Of a DNA stretch of 64,000 nt, positions 50,864 to 63,882 are shown in pieces. This stretch comes from Verpa conica (taxonomy: Eukaryota; Ascomycota; Pezizomycetes; Pezizales; Morchellaceae): NCBI GenBank assembly GCA_033030425.1, contig JAUFSD010000006.1:620001-684000 (forward strand), written 5' to 3'. The position numbers were made by a program, and so were the translations under genes. Each line of letters begins with the position of its first letter. Position 1 is the stretch's first letter. The notes under the pieces were generated by a model, which was not told the DNA's origin, made no database searches, and worked only from the letters and a program-made list of their open reading frames with translations.

Positions 50864-53800
50864 TTTTGCGGTTGTTTATGGTGTTTGGCGAAACTGGTGG
50901 GGGGAGAATTTGGCGATGTGTTGGTGAATGCTGTCGTCAATTTCCAGAAAATTTGGTGAGTTCGAGGTGTGGGTGCTTGGTTGCTGTTGTGGGGTCTTGG
51001 CACGAGATCTTAGGGCTTAACCTCCTAGGGAAGAAACCGTCACTTTCCGCTCGCGAATCATGATCCATGAGGCTACATTGTAATAATCGCGAACTCAGAA
51101 TTTACCAAGAGTATTGGAGATTAAGTTTACAAAGAGCGTATATGCAGTTAATCATATTTGGGGTAATACCTTATTCTCATGATTTATTGGGATCGGCGCA
51201 CGTCTGAGGCAGTACATGTAGTGATACTTAATGTAGTTCGACTTTCTACTCCAGTTAACCAAGCTCATGCTAATTAAATACATGTAGGCTAGCAATTGTG
51301 TATGGCACTGTATACCTGGTACAAGTGTGTCTAAATATAGTATATGCCTGTGTTTATTTATGACAATGGAGTATCTACGATTATGGTATTAGGGTATAGT
51401 TCTAGGCTTTGAGTAACCACTATGCTACTGTCTATATGGTTATTTAAGTTTATATAAGATAATTTCAAAGCGCTTCTAGGTTATATTAAGTGTAGTATGG
51501 TCTGGTGACCTATGAAGTGCCACCGTGGTAACTCAACCCCGTTAGAGATCTTATTAACACGTAGCGTTAGTACTAATATAACTATTAACACATAGGGTAG
51601 ATTTTTAGGAGGTGTAGTACACGATTAATCGTACGCACACTCGACGAATCAATAAATAGTACAACCATTCCTATCGGACCACCCCTCTATCTAGTTTTTG
51701 CTCCCATAATCTATATATTTCACTTTGGTTATTTTATTATTAACCCTCGCTATGGTGTCTTGTCTTTAGCCTACTATTTACACCCCACCTCTACTAGGGT
51801 GTTTTTTACCTTTAGTTATCCACCATCTAAACATGTCCTTAGACATTATAAAGAGGTAAAAGTAGATGGGGCCCACCAAGTACTTGCGTGACGGGTCGGT
51901 AAACTTTATAAATTAGTCTAAGTAGTTTGAGGCGGAAACCTAGGCTAGTACTTATAGTTCTTAAGCCATAGGGATACCTGGGGCCCGGGGCCAGTAGCCA
52001 TAAAAAACAAGAGATTTTCTAGATTAAACCTAGGCTATACTTATGTCTTAAAACTGTAGTACTTTTAAAACAGAATTAGAAGCGTTGAATAGGAATAATT
52101 GTTCTGTAGTATTTGGATGGAGTTTAGCGACTATGAATTATTATACATGCACGTACGTATAGCTGTGGGCCCTGCAAAATCGCAGCAAGGGCTCTCTAAC
52201 CTCAAAATAAGATAAGCCAAAGAAAGGCTATCACGATGTTTTGACTACTCCAATGAATGATTGTCTATCTAAATATTATAATACCACTAAATAAAGGGAC
52301 CAAGTACCATAGTTTTTCACATAGGACTACCGTTTGTGCTATTTGCCAAGCAATCACTTCTAGAAACAAAACCGGGTAAGGCTTTTTAGGAACTGCATCG
52401 CGAATAATACCTCAAAATTACATCATACATGAACTGGATCCGACCTGCTTTTACATAAAAAAATCTCCTCCAGGGGTAGAGCAGGTTATGGCCAATGTAT
52501 CAGTTTGTTTCCCTGTGAATGACATGATTGCTGTCGTAAACACGAATATAGCCTATTGAGCCAAACACCCTATCCGGTAAAGCTACATGTCTGTTTCTTG
52601 GGGGCAGACCCACTACTACATGCAAGCGGGATTTACCTATTGGAAAAAACTTCGAAAGAAATTTTGATGCGGAGAAAACTAAATACCGGCGGGGCCCTGG
52701 ACCCCTGTTGTTTTTTTGTTTTTCTCAAGATAGCCATTTGACTGACAAGCAGGAATTTATAATCCGAGGTATGCTATTTTCTTAGTACAGATGTTGTGAC
52801 CAACGCCTTTTCCACATAGATAAACGGCACTGTCAAGGGCCTGGCTCGGTGGGGGGGATACTCTCCAGGGGATCCTTCTGGAGGCTGCCTCATTACAGCG
52901 TAGTGCCGTTCATCTGGTATCACTCGTTAGGCAATTAACAAAACACGCTCGCAAACCCTCTATTATCATTGGTCCTATCTAGAAGACGTCAGCAGAGATT
53001 TCTCGATCTAGTATGAACATAGTCACAACTATCGATGTCGATTCAGTACGTACTCAGGCCACTCTATTCTTCCGGCTATCGAACAACCCGACTGGGTATT
53101 GGGGTTTCAGGCTTGGCGCGTCTTTCACGAGCATACTATCGATCGTCTTTACTATCCCCTTACTTACCTACCGGCAGGTGGCATCGTGTCCTTTTGAGCT
53201 ACTGCCGATGTTATCATGTTAGATTTGTATTTGGAGGCCGGCCGGCCAGCGCACGCAAGGGTGAATTGTTGGGACCTAAATGCTTGCTTACCTTCTGGTG
53301 TCTACGTTACATCAACTCTAATCAATTCCTGCTGTTTACATTATGTGTGAAACAGAAAAACAAATAAAAACGTACTTCCACTCACTGTGTCGTGTGGGGT
53401 AATAAGGGCTGTAATCGGGTAATACTTATATATAGACTTATATCAGATCTATTCGAAGGCCCACGGGAAATTATATCAGTAGGAGAATTCATGTATGTAG
53501 ATTAGATAAGTTAAAGAGATACCTAGGAGTTGTCACGTTATACTCTTCTTTAGTAATTATTAGGTCTAAGGATTTTTCTATCCTTATCATATAGGAATCT
53601 TAAAGTGTGCACCTGTAGAATCTTGGTAGCACTGATATCAAATTGAGTCTCTCTTTATAGCTACAAGCTAAGTAACATCCTGATGCTAACCACCTACACC
53701 ATCAATCTAGAGGGCCTGTTTCTTATCATCTTATTTACTCTCTGAATTATTCAAGATTGTCAAAAGTAATATCATGCTAGTGTAGTCATTGACGCCGTGA

Positions 53801-54319
53801 GTGAAACTTCAGGCAAACAATCCCAGTATGAGGGTTAGGGTTGCATTTAGGAATCATACGATAATATGCTGCGCATCCGAGGGCTTGGTAAATGCCTCAG
53901 TCTTCTCTTACTTCATCTCCCTCTCCCTCTCTTTCTTCTTCTTCACTATTATCGTACCTCTAACATCTTTTCCTTTTTTTTCTTCGTTTTGTAGCTTCTC
54001 AAGGACAGAACGCTTGGTCCCTTGGACGGCATGGGCAGTGAGCTTGGAGGGAAATTTTGGCGCGTTAACTCCTATTGAATAGGTCAAGTACTAGGCTTGT
54101 CACAAAGTACTTAACGCCCGTGAAAAATATTCAAGGAACCAAAGGCCCAAACCCAAATACAGATACAACCCCTGAGACTACATAAAAAAAGCGACTCCAA
54201 AAAGAATAAGAAACAAACGACAGCTAATCATGCCAACATCGCCACCCAATAACTATAGCAAACGAAAAAGATATGTATAAACCTGCTTCTATTCTTGGCG
54301 AAGTCTATCCCTCTACTTC
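50864..54319. repeat. RPS13 upstream region followed by AT-rich gene-free island
   Basis: The first 200 bases hold the RPS13 promoter. From about 51060 to 53880 the sequence is AT-rich and stop-dense, with TpA-rich stretches and no frame with a known domain. A GC-richer structured segment lies at 52823-52910. A short run of two TTAGGG-like units is near 53830. No transposon motif was recognised. The carbonic anhydrase 3' flank occupies the right end. Confidence 0.4.
52823..52910 (+). other. GC-rich nested-hairpin element in an AT-rich island
   Basis: AACGGCACT at 52823-52831 pairs perfectly with AGTGCCGTT at 52902-52910. Inside, CTCCAG (52863-52868) pairs with CTGGAG (52878-52883) around a 9-nt loop containing GGATCC. 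A TGGCTCGGTGGG stretch near 52842 is one mismatch from an A-box-like pattern, but no B box is present. This could be a structured RNA, a degenerate tRNA or SINE, or a mobile-element end. The strand is arbitrary. Confidence 0.3.
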
Positions 54320-55103
54320 TTAGCCCTTGAGAGAATAGACATCCGCATCCGAGTCAGTCGGCACCTCTAGGATGTCACAGGTCCCCTGGGCCACATCATA
54401 GATGAAGCCATGCACCTCGAGTCCTCGGTCCCGCATAGCCTCGGCGACATTCTCGTTACGCTTTACAGAGTTTACTTGAGCAATTACATTGAGCTCGACA
54501 AGACGTTCTACACGCTTGACTGGGTCGGCGATGGCGGCAAGCTCGGCCTTATGAGCGGTACGCACATCGCGGAGGTTCTGTAGCCAATGGTCGATCAGAC
54601 CATATCTCTTTTGCCCCAGAGCGGCCATGACACCCCCGCAGCCGTAGTGGCCACATACAATAATGTGCTTGACCTGCGAGCCGTAGCATGTCAGTTTTCA
54701 TTGCGCACTCAACAAAAAAAGTGGTGGGGATAGCGAACCTGCAGCACCTCAACGGCATATTGGATAACGCTAAGGGAGCTTAAATCGCCTGTAGGAAGGA
54801 GGTTGGCGATGTTCCGGTGGACAAATACCTCACCGGGCAACAGATCCAGGACACTTGTCTCTGGAACCCGGGAATCGCTGCAGCCGATCCATAGTATCTG
54901 GGGGTGCTGTGCGTTGGCGAGCGACGGGAAAAGAGCGGGCCGGAGAGCAGAGAGTCGTTGCGACCAGGCTTTGTTACGGGAGATGAGTGATTCAACGGTG
55001 TCGCCGTCGGTAAAGCGGAAGATGCCTTCAAAATGGATATTAATCGCCTGTAATAGATGTGGAATACTCAGGGAGAATGGAACTTACTGGGATCGTTGCT
55101 CAT
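54320..55103 (-). CDS. NCE103: Beta-class carbonic anhydrase
   Basis: Proposed exons are 55088-55103, 54739-55025 and 54320-54673 (218 residues). The zinc and active-site residues are all present: Cys54, Asp56 and Arg58 in IGCSDSRVPE, and His110 and Cys113 in CGHYGCGG. Other family motifs are EVFVHRNIANLL and SVIQYAVEVL. The enzyme interconverts CO2 and bicarbonate and supplies bicarbonate for biosynthesis at ambient CO2. With no targeting sequence it is probably cytosolic. The 65-nt second intron is clear. The first is odd: the nearest CAG acceptor gives a stop within two codons, so the later AAG at 55026 is used here. Confidence 0.9.
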
Positions 55104-56969
55104 CTTGTTTATTGGAGGACGATGGAGAGAATTTGGGAGGAGTGACGTTAAAATAACAGATGGAGGACTGCTTGGCAGGACTAGCGCGATATATTTGGTC
55201 TTATTAGGCTAAGTAGGAGACCGTGTATAAAGCTTCTGAATAAAAGATACCAATATGTTCGTATGTTGGCTCTTGATAGAAGTTGCTGTGAAAATAAGGT
55301 GCTTGGATTAACTCGGTGAAAGATGATCTAACAACGAGAATAGAAGAGGAAATGTCCGACTGATATCAACACGGGACCCAGAGTAAACGGGGGACCCTTA
55401 AATATATCTGCACGTATAGATACGTAACCAAATCATATAAGAATAATCCCAACTACAGGATGCCACAGGAGTAAGGACCGGTGTGCTATGTCCCGCCTGC
55501 CCGTGTGATGTCGAACCTGCATACCAACATCCCTCTTTAGTTGGCTAGTTGGTTTTGGGTCCTTATTGGAAAGAAAGGGAAACGTGCCCCACGGTGGGGC
55601 GCCCCCAACAACGGCATGTTGAAACCAAACCATTTCAAACGGATTTTGACGTGACACATGCAGCACTATCCCACTTGGCGGAGCGTCCCGGCATTTCGAG
55701 AGGATCAAGGGCACCATCTCAACTCTTCCATACCATACCGTGGATTGAGATACCGACCGAGGGCCGTAACACCCGTGGCACCGATATCACATCATCCTTG
55801 CAGAGGAGAACCCTTCTCCCAACTTCAGCTGCTGATGGTGGCAATCATTGGTGAGATGAATATCGTAAACCCCGATCCCGAATATCGCAGAGAATTGGAG
55901 GGGTCACCATAAGGCCATAATAGGGTCTCAAGAGTGTGTCCCAGTTTCCAAAAGCCCTCGGCAGTACGATCCGTTTCCAGAGGAGTAGGCTGCTTTTTCT
56001 ACTTCTAGAAGTTAAGCGTTTCCAGGTCTGCAGGTTGGCAACGCGTTCCAGGGGCCGTTAAGGTCTCCGCTGGGTTTTCCTCCGGCAGCCTTTTGGGCGC
56101 GATTCGTACAAAATAGACTGCCGAGTGCCACTGGCTTGTGTAGCTAGGATTACCTGTAACACATGCCTTCTAAATGGCTCCGGGGTTGCAGCGGGTAAGT
56201 GGTTTGAAGGCGCCTGTGCAAGTGCAAGATTATAACTTCAGTCAGTTTTGGAATATATATGTGCTCGAGAGTATGTACTTACATTTGCCTTGCTCTTGCT
56301 TGTTCGTCTACATTCTACTTCAATTATATTGACTAGTGTTATACACACATGTACTCATCACATCATTCTTGACAGTGATGATTGGTGTAAAACTATACTG
56401 GGACTCTAGGAGGAGCCGATGAATTACCATCGGGGCAGGAGTCAAGCCCGAGAGCGGTGTGTTATCGTATAATTTTATTGTTACATGTAGCTATCAAGGA
56501 CCAAGCTTAAGGAGACTCTGTGCAGCTAACCCCCCCCCAAGCTCATAAAATAGGCTATGGGAATATTATAAGATGAGAGCTGCCTGTTTGGATAGGTGCT
56601 TTAGGCTCGCAGACGCCAGCAAGGCTTCTTTGCTGTCTTGGCTTTGCAATTCGATCTGGGCGTTGCACAGGTGGCCCCTAAGAACAATACCATCAGAGAC
56701 ACAAACGGCGCCCAAGTTCCAACAGAATAGCCAACAAAACGAATACCAGGTTGCAGCTAACTCTACTCCTAAGCGCTGGGGTATAGAAATATAAATTGCT
56801 TTTGGTTTTGATATCTAGGTATCTACAAGTATCCAGGTTTGGTATCCTTCCTTTTTAAACCACCAAGGAGCATTAAGCAGCAGTACTGGTCACTACCCAG
56901 TAACCACCTGACAAATACTTTAATTTAACCCCCGGATTTTATTATCATCCCTCCCAAGAAGACCGCGCT
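55104..56969. other. Carbonic anhydrase upstream region and gene-free spacer
   Basis: The promoter of the carbonic anhydrase gene is at the left. The rest alternates GC-moderate and AT-rich sequence. The 101-codon frame at 55549-55854 has no domain and is rejected. Nothing else is supported. Confidence 0.4.
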
Positions 56970-58923
56970 TTAGTCCGTGAATTTGAACGAATTTGTGGTA
57001 AAGTCGATCGCCCCGCCTTTATAAGACCCTCGCTTCTTCTGTAACTTGTGTCAGACCCGGAGTATAAAAGACGTCTGTCTCATCATGTATAAATTTATGC
57101 ATAAACCATTCCGCCCTATCAAAAAGACATGAAATAGCTCTATAGCGCTTGTTGAGGACCCGAGGCTTTGTTCTCTTTTGTGGGGAGGTATGTGTCCACA
57201 CAGGGAGCCCCCTAACAAGGAGGAGGACTGTTTCAGGGTGCATGGAATACAGTCGCCGGGAAACCCGCGGCATTGGATTGGAGGAATATTTTTTAACGGG
57301 TACTGACCTTGTTTTTCTCCTTCGTAAACCCTTTACCCTTGGTAACGATAAGATCGCGGTGCGCTTTTGTCGTATAGTGGTTCTCCGAAAAACCCAACGA
57401 TTCAAATGTATTATCCTTAAGCCTATCATTCACGTACACAACTTTAGTGGGGTCAACGCGTTGGAAGGGTTTCTTTGGGTTGTTCTCTTTCATGGCCGAG
57501 TCACTGACAGAGCTGCTACCAGGGCCACTACTGGAGTCACTGGAACTGCAGTATTGTGGTTACTACGGGTATCATAAAAGTAAGGAGGGAACTCACGATT
57601 CTATAGCGGGTAGCTCCTTCTTATCTGATTTTGACCTTTTTACTGGGAGCTCAGCGGAGCTATCATCTCGCTTCCGCTTGCTGCTAGACACCTTTTTTAA
57701 TGGTGGAGGCAAGAGCCCTTTCATAGGTTTGTTATTTGATTTCTTCTTTCCCTTCTTCTTTTCGTTCTTTCCCCCCTTCCCCTTCCCCCCCTCCTCCTTC
57801 TTGCTCTTCTTGCTCTTCTTGTCTTCTTCGGATGAGGAATCTGAGCTTGAATTTGAGTCTGAGCTACTGGAGCTTGAAGATGAGCTACTTGAAGAGGAGC
57901 CCGAGTCAGAGCTTGAGGGGCTCGTAGACTTCGTAGATTTGGCTATATTCTTTTTGTTCTTGCTTTCCTTGGAAGAATCCGAGTCTGAGCTAGAACTACT
58001 TGAGGAAGAATCTGAGGAATTTGAATCTGAAGAGACCTTCTTGGAAGTCTTGCTAGAGGAGGAGTTGGAAGACTTTTTAGAACAGATGCTGTCGCTGTCG
58101 CTATCTGAGGAAGAACTTGAGGAGGACGACGGACTAGAAGAAGCTTTTTTAGGGGAACTACTCTTGGATTTCACTGGTTTTGTACCGGAGTCTGAATCTG
58201 AGTCTGAGTCTGAGTCGGAACTAGAGCTGGAGCTGGAGCTGGAGCTAGAACTGGAGCTAGAACTGGAGCTGGAGCTGGAGCTGGAGCTGGAACTGGAACT
58301 GGAACTGGAACTGGAACTATTATCCTCTTTGCTATTTAAATTTAGTATATTTCTCGTGATAATTTTAGGCTCTCATAATTCTTTCGGAAACCATACTCAT
58401 CTTCACTATCGCTAGCATTGCTACTGCTAGAGGTCTTCTTCTCGTCCCCGCTTATAGTAGCTGAAGATGCTGAATCTACCATAATCTCATCCTTGTCCTC
58501 GTCCTCATCATCACTAGAAGAATCTGAGCCACTATCAGAATCAGAATCGTCAGATTCAGGCGTGGCGGCTCCTTCATCATCAGCTTCGGAGGAGCTGTCG
58601 CTATTGTCACTACTCTCCTCCTTGCCTTTCTTCTTCTCCTCCTCCTCCTCCTCCTCCTCCACTTTTGTTACCCCTATGACCTTTCCTTTCCCATTCTTCT
58701 TCTGGCCCTTTCTAGCCTGCCATTCACTGAAAAGGCTTTCTAAACTCGGAAACTCCTCAGAGCGTTCCACTTTCTTGGCTTCGTATTCAGCGGCAAAAAT
58801 TGTAGAGGTAGAATCGAAGCCAGAATCCTTCAGAAATTGTCCTACAGCAGCGAGGAGTTGAGGTGGCGGATTGTTAATGGGAGCGCTTTTTCTCGACCCG
58901 TTCTTCTTCGGCTTTGTACCCAT
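56970..58923 (-). CDS. SRP40: SRP40/Nopp140-type nucleolar phosphoprotein with LisH motif
   Basis: Exons are 58397-58923, 57597-58331, 57308-57545 and 56970-57038 (522 residues). A LisH-like helix pair lies at about 20-55 (LLAAVGQFLKDSGFDSTSTI). Next come several hundred residues of Ser/Asp/Glu tracts alternating with Lys-rich blocks, the Nopp140 pattern of CK2 sites. The SRP40 C-terminal domain follows: FQRVDPTKVVYVND, RDLIVTKGKGFTKEKNK, then KKRGSYKGGAIDFTTNSFKF. These proteins chaperone box C/D and H/ACA snoRNPs and shuttle between nucleolus and cytoplasm. The last intron is 269 nt and has a GTCAGT donor; removing it joins KNK to KKRGSY, as conservation requires. The Ser tract near 58200-58318 is a nearly perfect TCCAGT repeat. 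Confidence 0.93.
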
Positions 58924-59571
58924 GGCTGACTATTGTGCTGGAAGCAAATGATAATTAGAAATTGAATTCCTGGGATTATACAGGATCAATGGCTGTGCAC
59001 TCTAAAAAAACAAAGGATTATTGAGGGAGAGTTTTGAAGATTAGATGGGACGTGACTGTCACAGATCTAGATTGGCCCTGTTTGGTTTGTCCGATCATGC
59101 AAAACTTTTTTCCCTATCCCACGTGACTTTCAGCCTCCTGATCAAGGGACGTGCCTGTTTAACCGCATGCAGCAGGCCATGATCCTCAAGCACAGACAAG
59201 CGGGATCGGCTTGTGGCTGTTTATGAAGGCAGACGGAACAGTACATGTATAAATGTAGATTATTTTATTTCCGTTTTCATTCTTCTATTGTTGTCATTGT
59301 TGTTTGCGTACAGCAGCAAAGAATCAGGGGGAGTGGTTCGTGGTTAGATGTGATGGATGGTTCATTCCAAAGTGCTGGGACGGTTGGTCGACTCGGTGAC
59401 ACAGCTGACGCTTGCCGTGTATTGTACCAACCTTCAACGTCAAGCAAAGTAGCTGTGTACGGTGGCCCCTCACTTTACTCGTTATCCCTCAACAACAACA
59501 ACCTTCTCATTTCGTGTATATACCTAAGCTTATAACTTTGTCATTCTCATTACTTCCCGCGTCTACGGACC
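58924..59571. promoter_or_regulatory. Divergent promoter between SRP40 and SEC3
   Basis: A 648-base region between divergent starts. CACGTGAC lies at 59120-59127, 197 bases from the SRP40 start, with related ACGTGAC at about 59049. Shared regulation is possible but not shown. Confidence 0.45.
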
Positions 59572-62500
59572 ATGGCGGATCCCTTTCCGCGAAATCGTCC
59601 TCCTAATGCTGTCCCCCCTCATCCTGGTCCGGCGGCTGCTATCTCAAAGGCTCAACAATTTGAAGACGAGAAGAAACGGATAACTAACTCTTGCTTCTCT
59701 AGAACCGATACAGACGGTTCCCGTATGTAATCTTTCCCTGGGAGCACAGTGTATAGCTAAGACCATCGCTCTAACTTTGGTACTCTTCTACGCGTTTCTA
59801 GTCCTTGAATCCTACATAACCCACTGCAAAGTCATCGAAGATGCCACGTCCCCGTCGGCACCGCCGCCACCAGATTCTCCTGCCGACCAGAAGAAAGTAC
59901 GGGTAATAATCGTTGCTGTCCGGAAATCTGGTAGGGTCCGTATGCACAAGGCTAGAGAAAATCCCAATGGAACATTTCAAATTGGGAAGACATGGAATTT
60001 GGATGATCTTCAGGAAATCGAGAATTATCCAGCCCCCAATGAGAAGGGATTTACAGTTACTATATTAAAGCCTTACTACTGGCAAGCGAATTCGAGCAAA
60101 GAGAAAGACTTTTTTATTTCCTCAATGCTTAAGATCTTTAAGAAGTACACGGGAGGCAAGATACCAAACCTAATTGGTTTTGAAAGAACGGATATCGATA
60201 GGATGGTGGATGGAGCTGCAAGCCTCCAAGTAAAGCAACGACAGGAGGAGGGGTCTCGGGGGCATACCCCACCAAGCATGTCTTCAGGTCTATCGCCTCT
60301 CGGGCCATCACTCAGAAACCTTGCAACAGCACAGTCTATGGACTCGTTAACAAAATCTGCTTCACGACAGTTACCAGGGATGAAAGGTATGCATGCACTG
60401 TCTCCTCCTGCAGGTGTATTACGACCATCTCAATCTACCGATCTTCTTCCCAATAGCTCTCGGAGGGCACCAGAACCACTTGCTTTGGGCCGTACTACAT
60501 CGGGAAAGTCAATTGCATCTAATGATCCCATTCCCCCTCCCATTCCCCCTCAAGGTCCTGGGAGGCGTCCTTCCGACGGCTCTCAAAGATCTGGCCGACA
60601 ACGTTCCAACTCTCGACCATCTCAGGGAGAAGGTGGTGGGCATAGAGCACCTTCTGCGGAAAGAGTGCGGAGAACCCCATCCGCAAACAGTCACCAATCC
60701 CGTGAGCCCGTGGAATATCAACCCTTTAATAGTAATAATAGTAGTAGGGTGCAAGACCCATCTCCTTCTGTCTCAGATCCTGCTGTTCGTCCCCAGTTAC
60801 AATCAAAGAAATCCAATAAAGACGTAGGATCTGCGTTCCGCTTAGCTGCAACCGCGTTTTCCGGAAATACCAAATTTAGGCCACAGACTCCGACTACACC
60901 GACGACTCCGGCAGCACCAATGTCAAGGGGGCCTTCTCGTGAACCTGAGAGGCCTTCAGAGGTACCGCAAATCAAGTTTCCAAGAGATCAAGGGAATGGG
61001 AACGATGCAAGTCTTAGTGACAGACCAGAGGAGCCTGAAGACAGGCGGTCACGGTCACGAGATCCTCCTCTTGTACCAAGTGAAAAAATCGATCCACCAC
61101 CAAAAAGTGAGAGAAGGGCGACCCTTACGTCTAGAGATAACATCATGGCTTCATTACGTGATCAAGATACGAAACCACGAGACCTATCACCCCAGCCTCG
61201 AAATCAAGATTCCTTAGATATTCCTTCCTCTACTGGTCGAAGATCTCCATCTCCTGATAGATCCAATTTAGATCCCAATCATGAGCGTAACCCTAGAAAT
61301 AGGTCTCGGTCACCTGCTAAAGCGCGGAAACGAAAGTCTGCCAAATCATCTTATTTAGATGATGTTGATACGTCGCGTGTAACAGTAGACCTGGAGGACT
61401 TGCTACATGAATTTAATTGGGATGGACGTGGAAAGGTAGACGAGTTGGAGGCGAGTATCAAAAAAGAGATTACGACTGTCGAATCAACTAACATCATCAT
61501 ACACTCTGATGGTGATGATAGGGTTGGGGATCTGTCCCTTTTACTTGATAAAGCAATCAAGGAATGTGAAGAGATGGACGCACTTCTGACGTTATATGCT
61601 GTTGAGTTGACTGTATGTTGACCCTTATTTTGGTGTGGCCGTATCACGGTAGCTTACATTAGAATTCATAGAGCTTGAACGACGATATATCACATATCGA
61701 AAATCAGTCTCAAGGTCTTCAAGTGCAAACAGCCAATCAAAAGACACTACAGAAAGAACTCCAGGGTTTGCTTGAGACAATATCAATCATTCCACAACAA
61801 CTTGATGCTCTGAAATATGGATCTCTTGACTCTTCTCAGGCGCTCGAAGGCATCGAAGAAACACTATTAGCTCTCTACAAAGCAATGGCAACTATAGATC
61901 CACATATCACTCATAGCATCAACCCCCCGGTTAATAGTGGCCGGAGAGGCTCTTGGAGCGATGAAGGCATTGGTACTATGCGAGCTTTGCAGGAGAAGAA
62001 AGAAGGGTATCGGACTGAGATAAATGCTTTTTTGGCAAGACAGAGGCAATTCCTAGCCATCAAGTTCCAGGCCGAGATTGTGGCACTGGAGAAAAATTCT
62101 AAGGGTGCAGAAGTGGTCCAATCAGTAAAGCCAAAATTATTGGGACATGATAGTGCGTATGTATCAATTTATAGATTTGTGGGGCTTGTGGTATTTACGA
62201 AGGATGTGGATCGGGAGGAGTATATGGAGTTGCAAAAGCTTTATACAAGACCCGTAAAACTACTTTTTGAGAATGAGTTCAGAGATCATATCTTCGCCTG
62301 GAAGAGGATAACGAGAAAACCGACGCAGGATGAAACGGACCTTGGTATGTGGGTTTTATCTGTGCCCCATGTACGAGTCACTGATTTTTGTCATAGTTTT
62401 CACTATTCAAGAGAAGGAAAATGACAATGTTGCTGTTTCGGCTGCTCGAAAATTAACGGTCAAGCGGTCCCAGACACTAGCAAAGATCAGATCACCTACG

Positions 62501-63882
62501 GGCGACTCATTTTCAAAAGACAAGGCTCAAGATGGAAAGATTCACGCTCACGAAGCATTTTCTGGTGCGTTGTCGGAAATGTATAACCTCATATTTAGGG
62601 AGCAGAACTTTCTCGGCGAGTTCTTTCATTTATCATCCCAATTACCTGTGGATTTTGCCGAATTAGTTGCCAGTTCGAAACCAGAAAACAGGCGCTTAGG
62701 AGATCTCGGTGGCATAAAGCCAGCTGATCAAGATAAGATGAATGGAAGAATGATTTTTGAGCTTATGGGAGAGCTATTTTCATTTTGGCTACAGGACTTG
62801 CAGAACCTTGCAGACTGGGTGATTAAAAACGATCCTGTGCAAGGAGCTGGAGTGTTATTTGTGATCGAAGAAAGGATCGACTCTCTGGAAGAAACAAATC
62901 AAGAGTTTTTACTCAAAACTCTGCAAAAGTTGCATGATCGTCTTGCAGGTTTATTTTCTAGGTTCTTGGACGAGCAAATTAGAGCAATCGAAGAAACAAA
63001 AGTAAAAATCAAGAAGAGGAAGGGGGTCATTGCGTTTATGAAAGTGTTCCCGGTAAGAGTGGCTTCATTTCTCATTTGAAGTTTATTACTGATGGCAGTG
63101 GTCAGGGGTTTTCCGCAAAAATCGAAGACCAATTACCACCTGAAAGCGTCAATGAGGATGATGAACTAGATATTAGAGAGATGGTCAATGATGGGTACGC
63201 AAAAATCAACAAGGCTATGTTTGAATCTCTTCAAGCTATTGCAAAAGAGAGCCCCGCTGTTGCGAGCCAAAGCGTCGACCCTGAGGACAAGGAGCAATTA
63301 AATTATCACATCATGATGATTGAGAACATGCACCATTACCTAGAAGAAGTAGATACGAGAAACAACTCTATTCTAGTAGATTTCAAGAAGAAGGCCGACG
63401 CAGAGTTCAAAGAACACATAGGTCTTTACATCGGTGCCGTTATTAGGAGGCCTCTCGGTAAATTCTTGGTATAACCCACCTTCCCGCACCCGATTGGGAA
63501 AGTTAGAAAGAGTAACTGACTCCTCGGCATTAAACAGGATTTTATAGAGGGAGTCGAAGTACTACAAAGGTCCGGTGCAGAGGATATATCGACACGCCAT
63601 TCCCACTCTAAATCTGTCTACAAGAAGATCCTCGGGAACCACGACGGCAAGGAAATCAAGCGTGGGATTGAGACGTTAAAGAAGCGTGTGGACAAGCACT
63701 TTGGAGATTCGGACGATCCGGCACTATGCGCGAGGCTACTGGAAAAAATCTTTGATAGGCTCGAGGCAGAGTACATTGATGCACATAAGCGGGCGCAGAA
63801 ATTGCTATTGACGGTGTATAAGGACCAAGGTTTGGAGTTAGAATTTATGGTGCAGGATGTGCAGACGGCATTTAGGAAGTAG
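59572..63882 (+). CDS. SEC3: Exocyst complex subunit SEC3
   Basis: Six exons: 59572-59722, 59802-61612, 61672-62344, 62397-63052, 63106-63468 and 63538-63882 (1332 residues). The N-terminal PH-like domain (about 50-175) includes ESYITHCKVIED, KKVRVIIVAVRKSGRVRMH, KPYYWQANSSKEKDFFISS and a KYTGGKIPNLIGF end, the PIP2/Rho-binding region of Sec3. A Ser/Pro/Arg-rich disordered linker spans about 175-570. The conserved exocyst core follows: LNDDISHIENQSQGLQVQTA, ARKLTVKRSQTLAKIRSP, REMVNDGYAKINKAMFESL and RPLGKFLDFIEGVE. Sec3 marks sites of polarised secretion and tethers vesicles at hyphal tips and septa. Introns are 52-79 nt with ordinary donors, and all junctions agree with the family. The stop is 118 bases before the window end. 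Confidence 0.96.

Noticed and set aside
53826..53842. Two TTAGGG-like units, with similar short matches near 33545 and 58
   Set aside because: Only one or two units each; too short to call an interstitial telomere or terminal repeat.
55549..55854. 101-codon frame upstream of the carbonic anhydrase gene
   Set aside because: No motif; overlapping frames on both strands are equally long, as expected by chance.
57039..57307. Possible snoRNA in the long SRP40 intron (ATGATGA then CTGA)
   Set aside because: The boxes are only about 25 bases apart and there is no terminal stem, too short for a box C/D RNA.
57447..58415. 322-codon plus-strand frame rich in Glu, Leu, Ser and Phe
   Set aside because: It is the exact antisense of the SRP40 Ser tracts; the repeat composition explains why it lacks stops.
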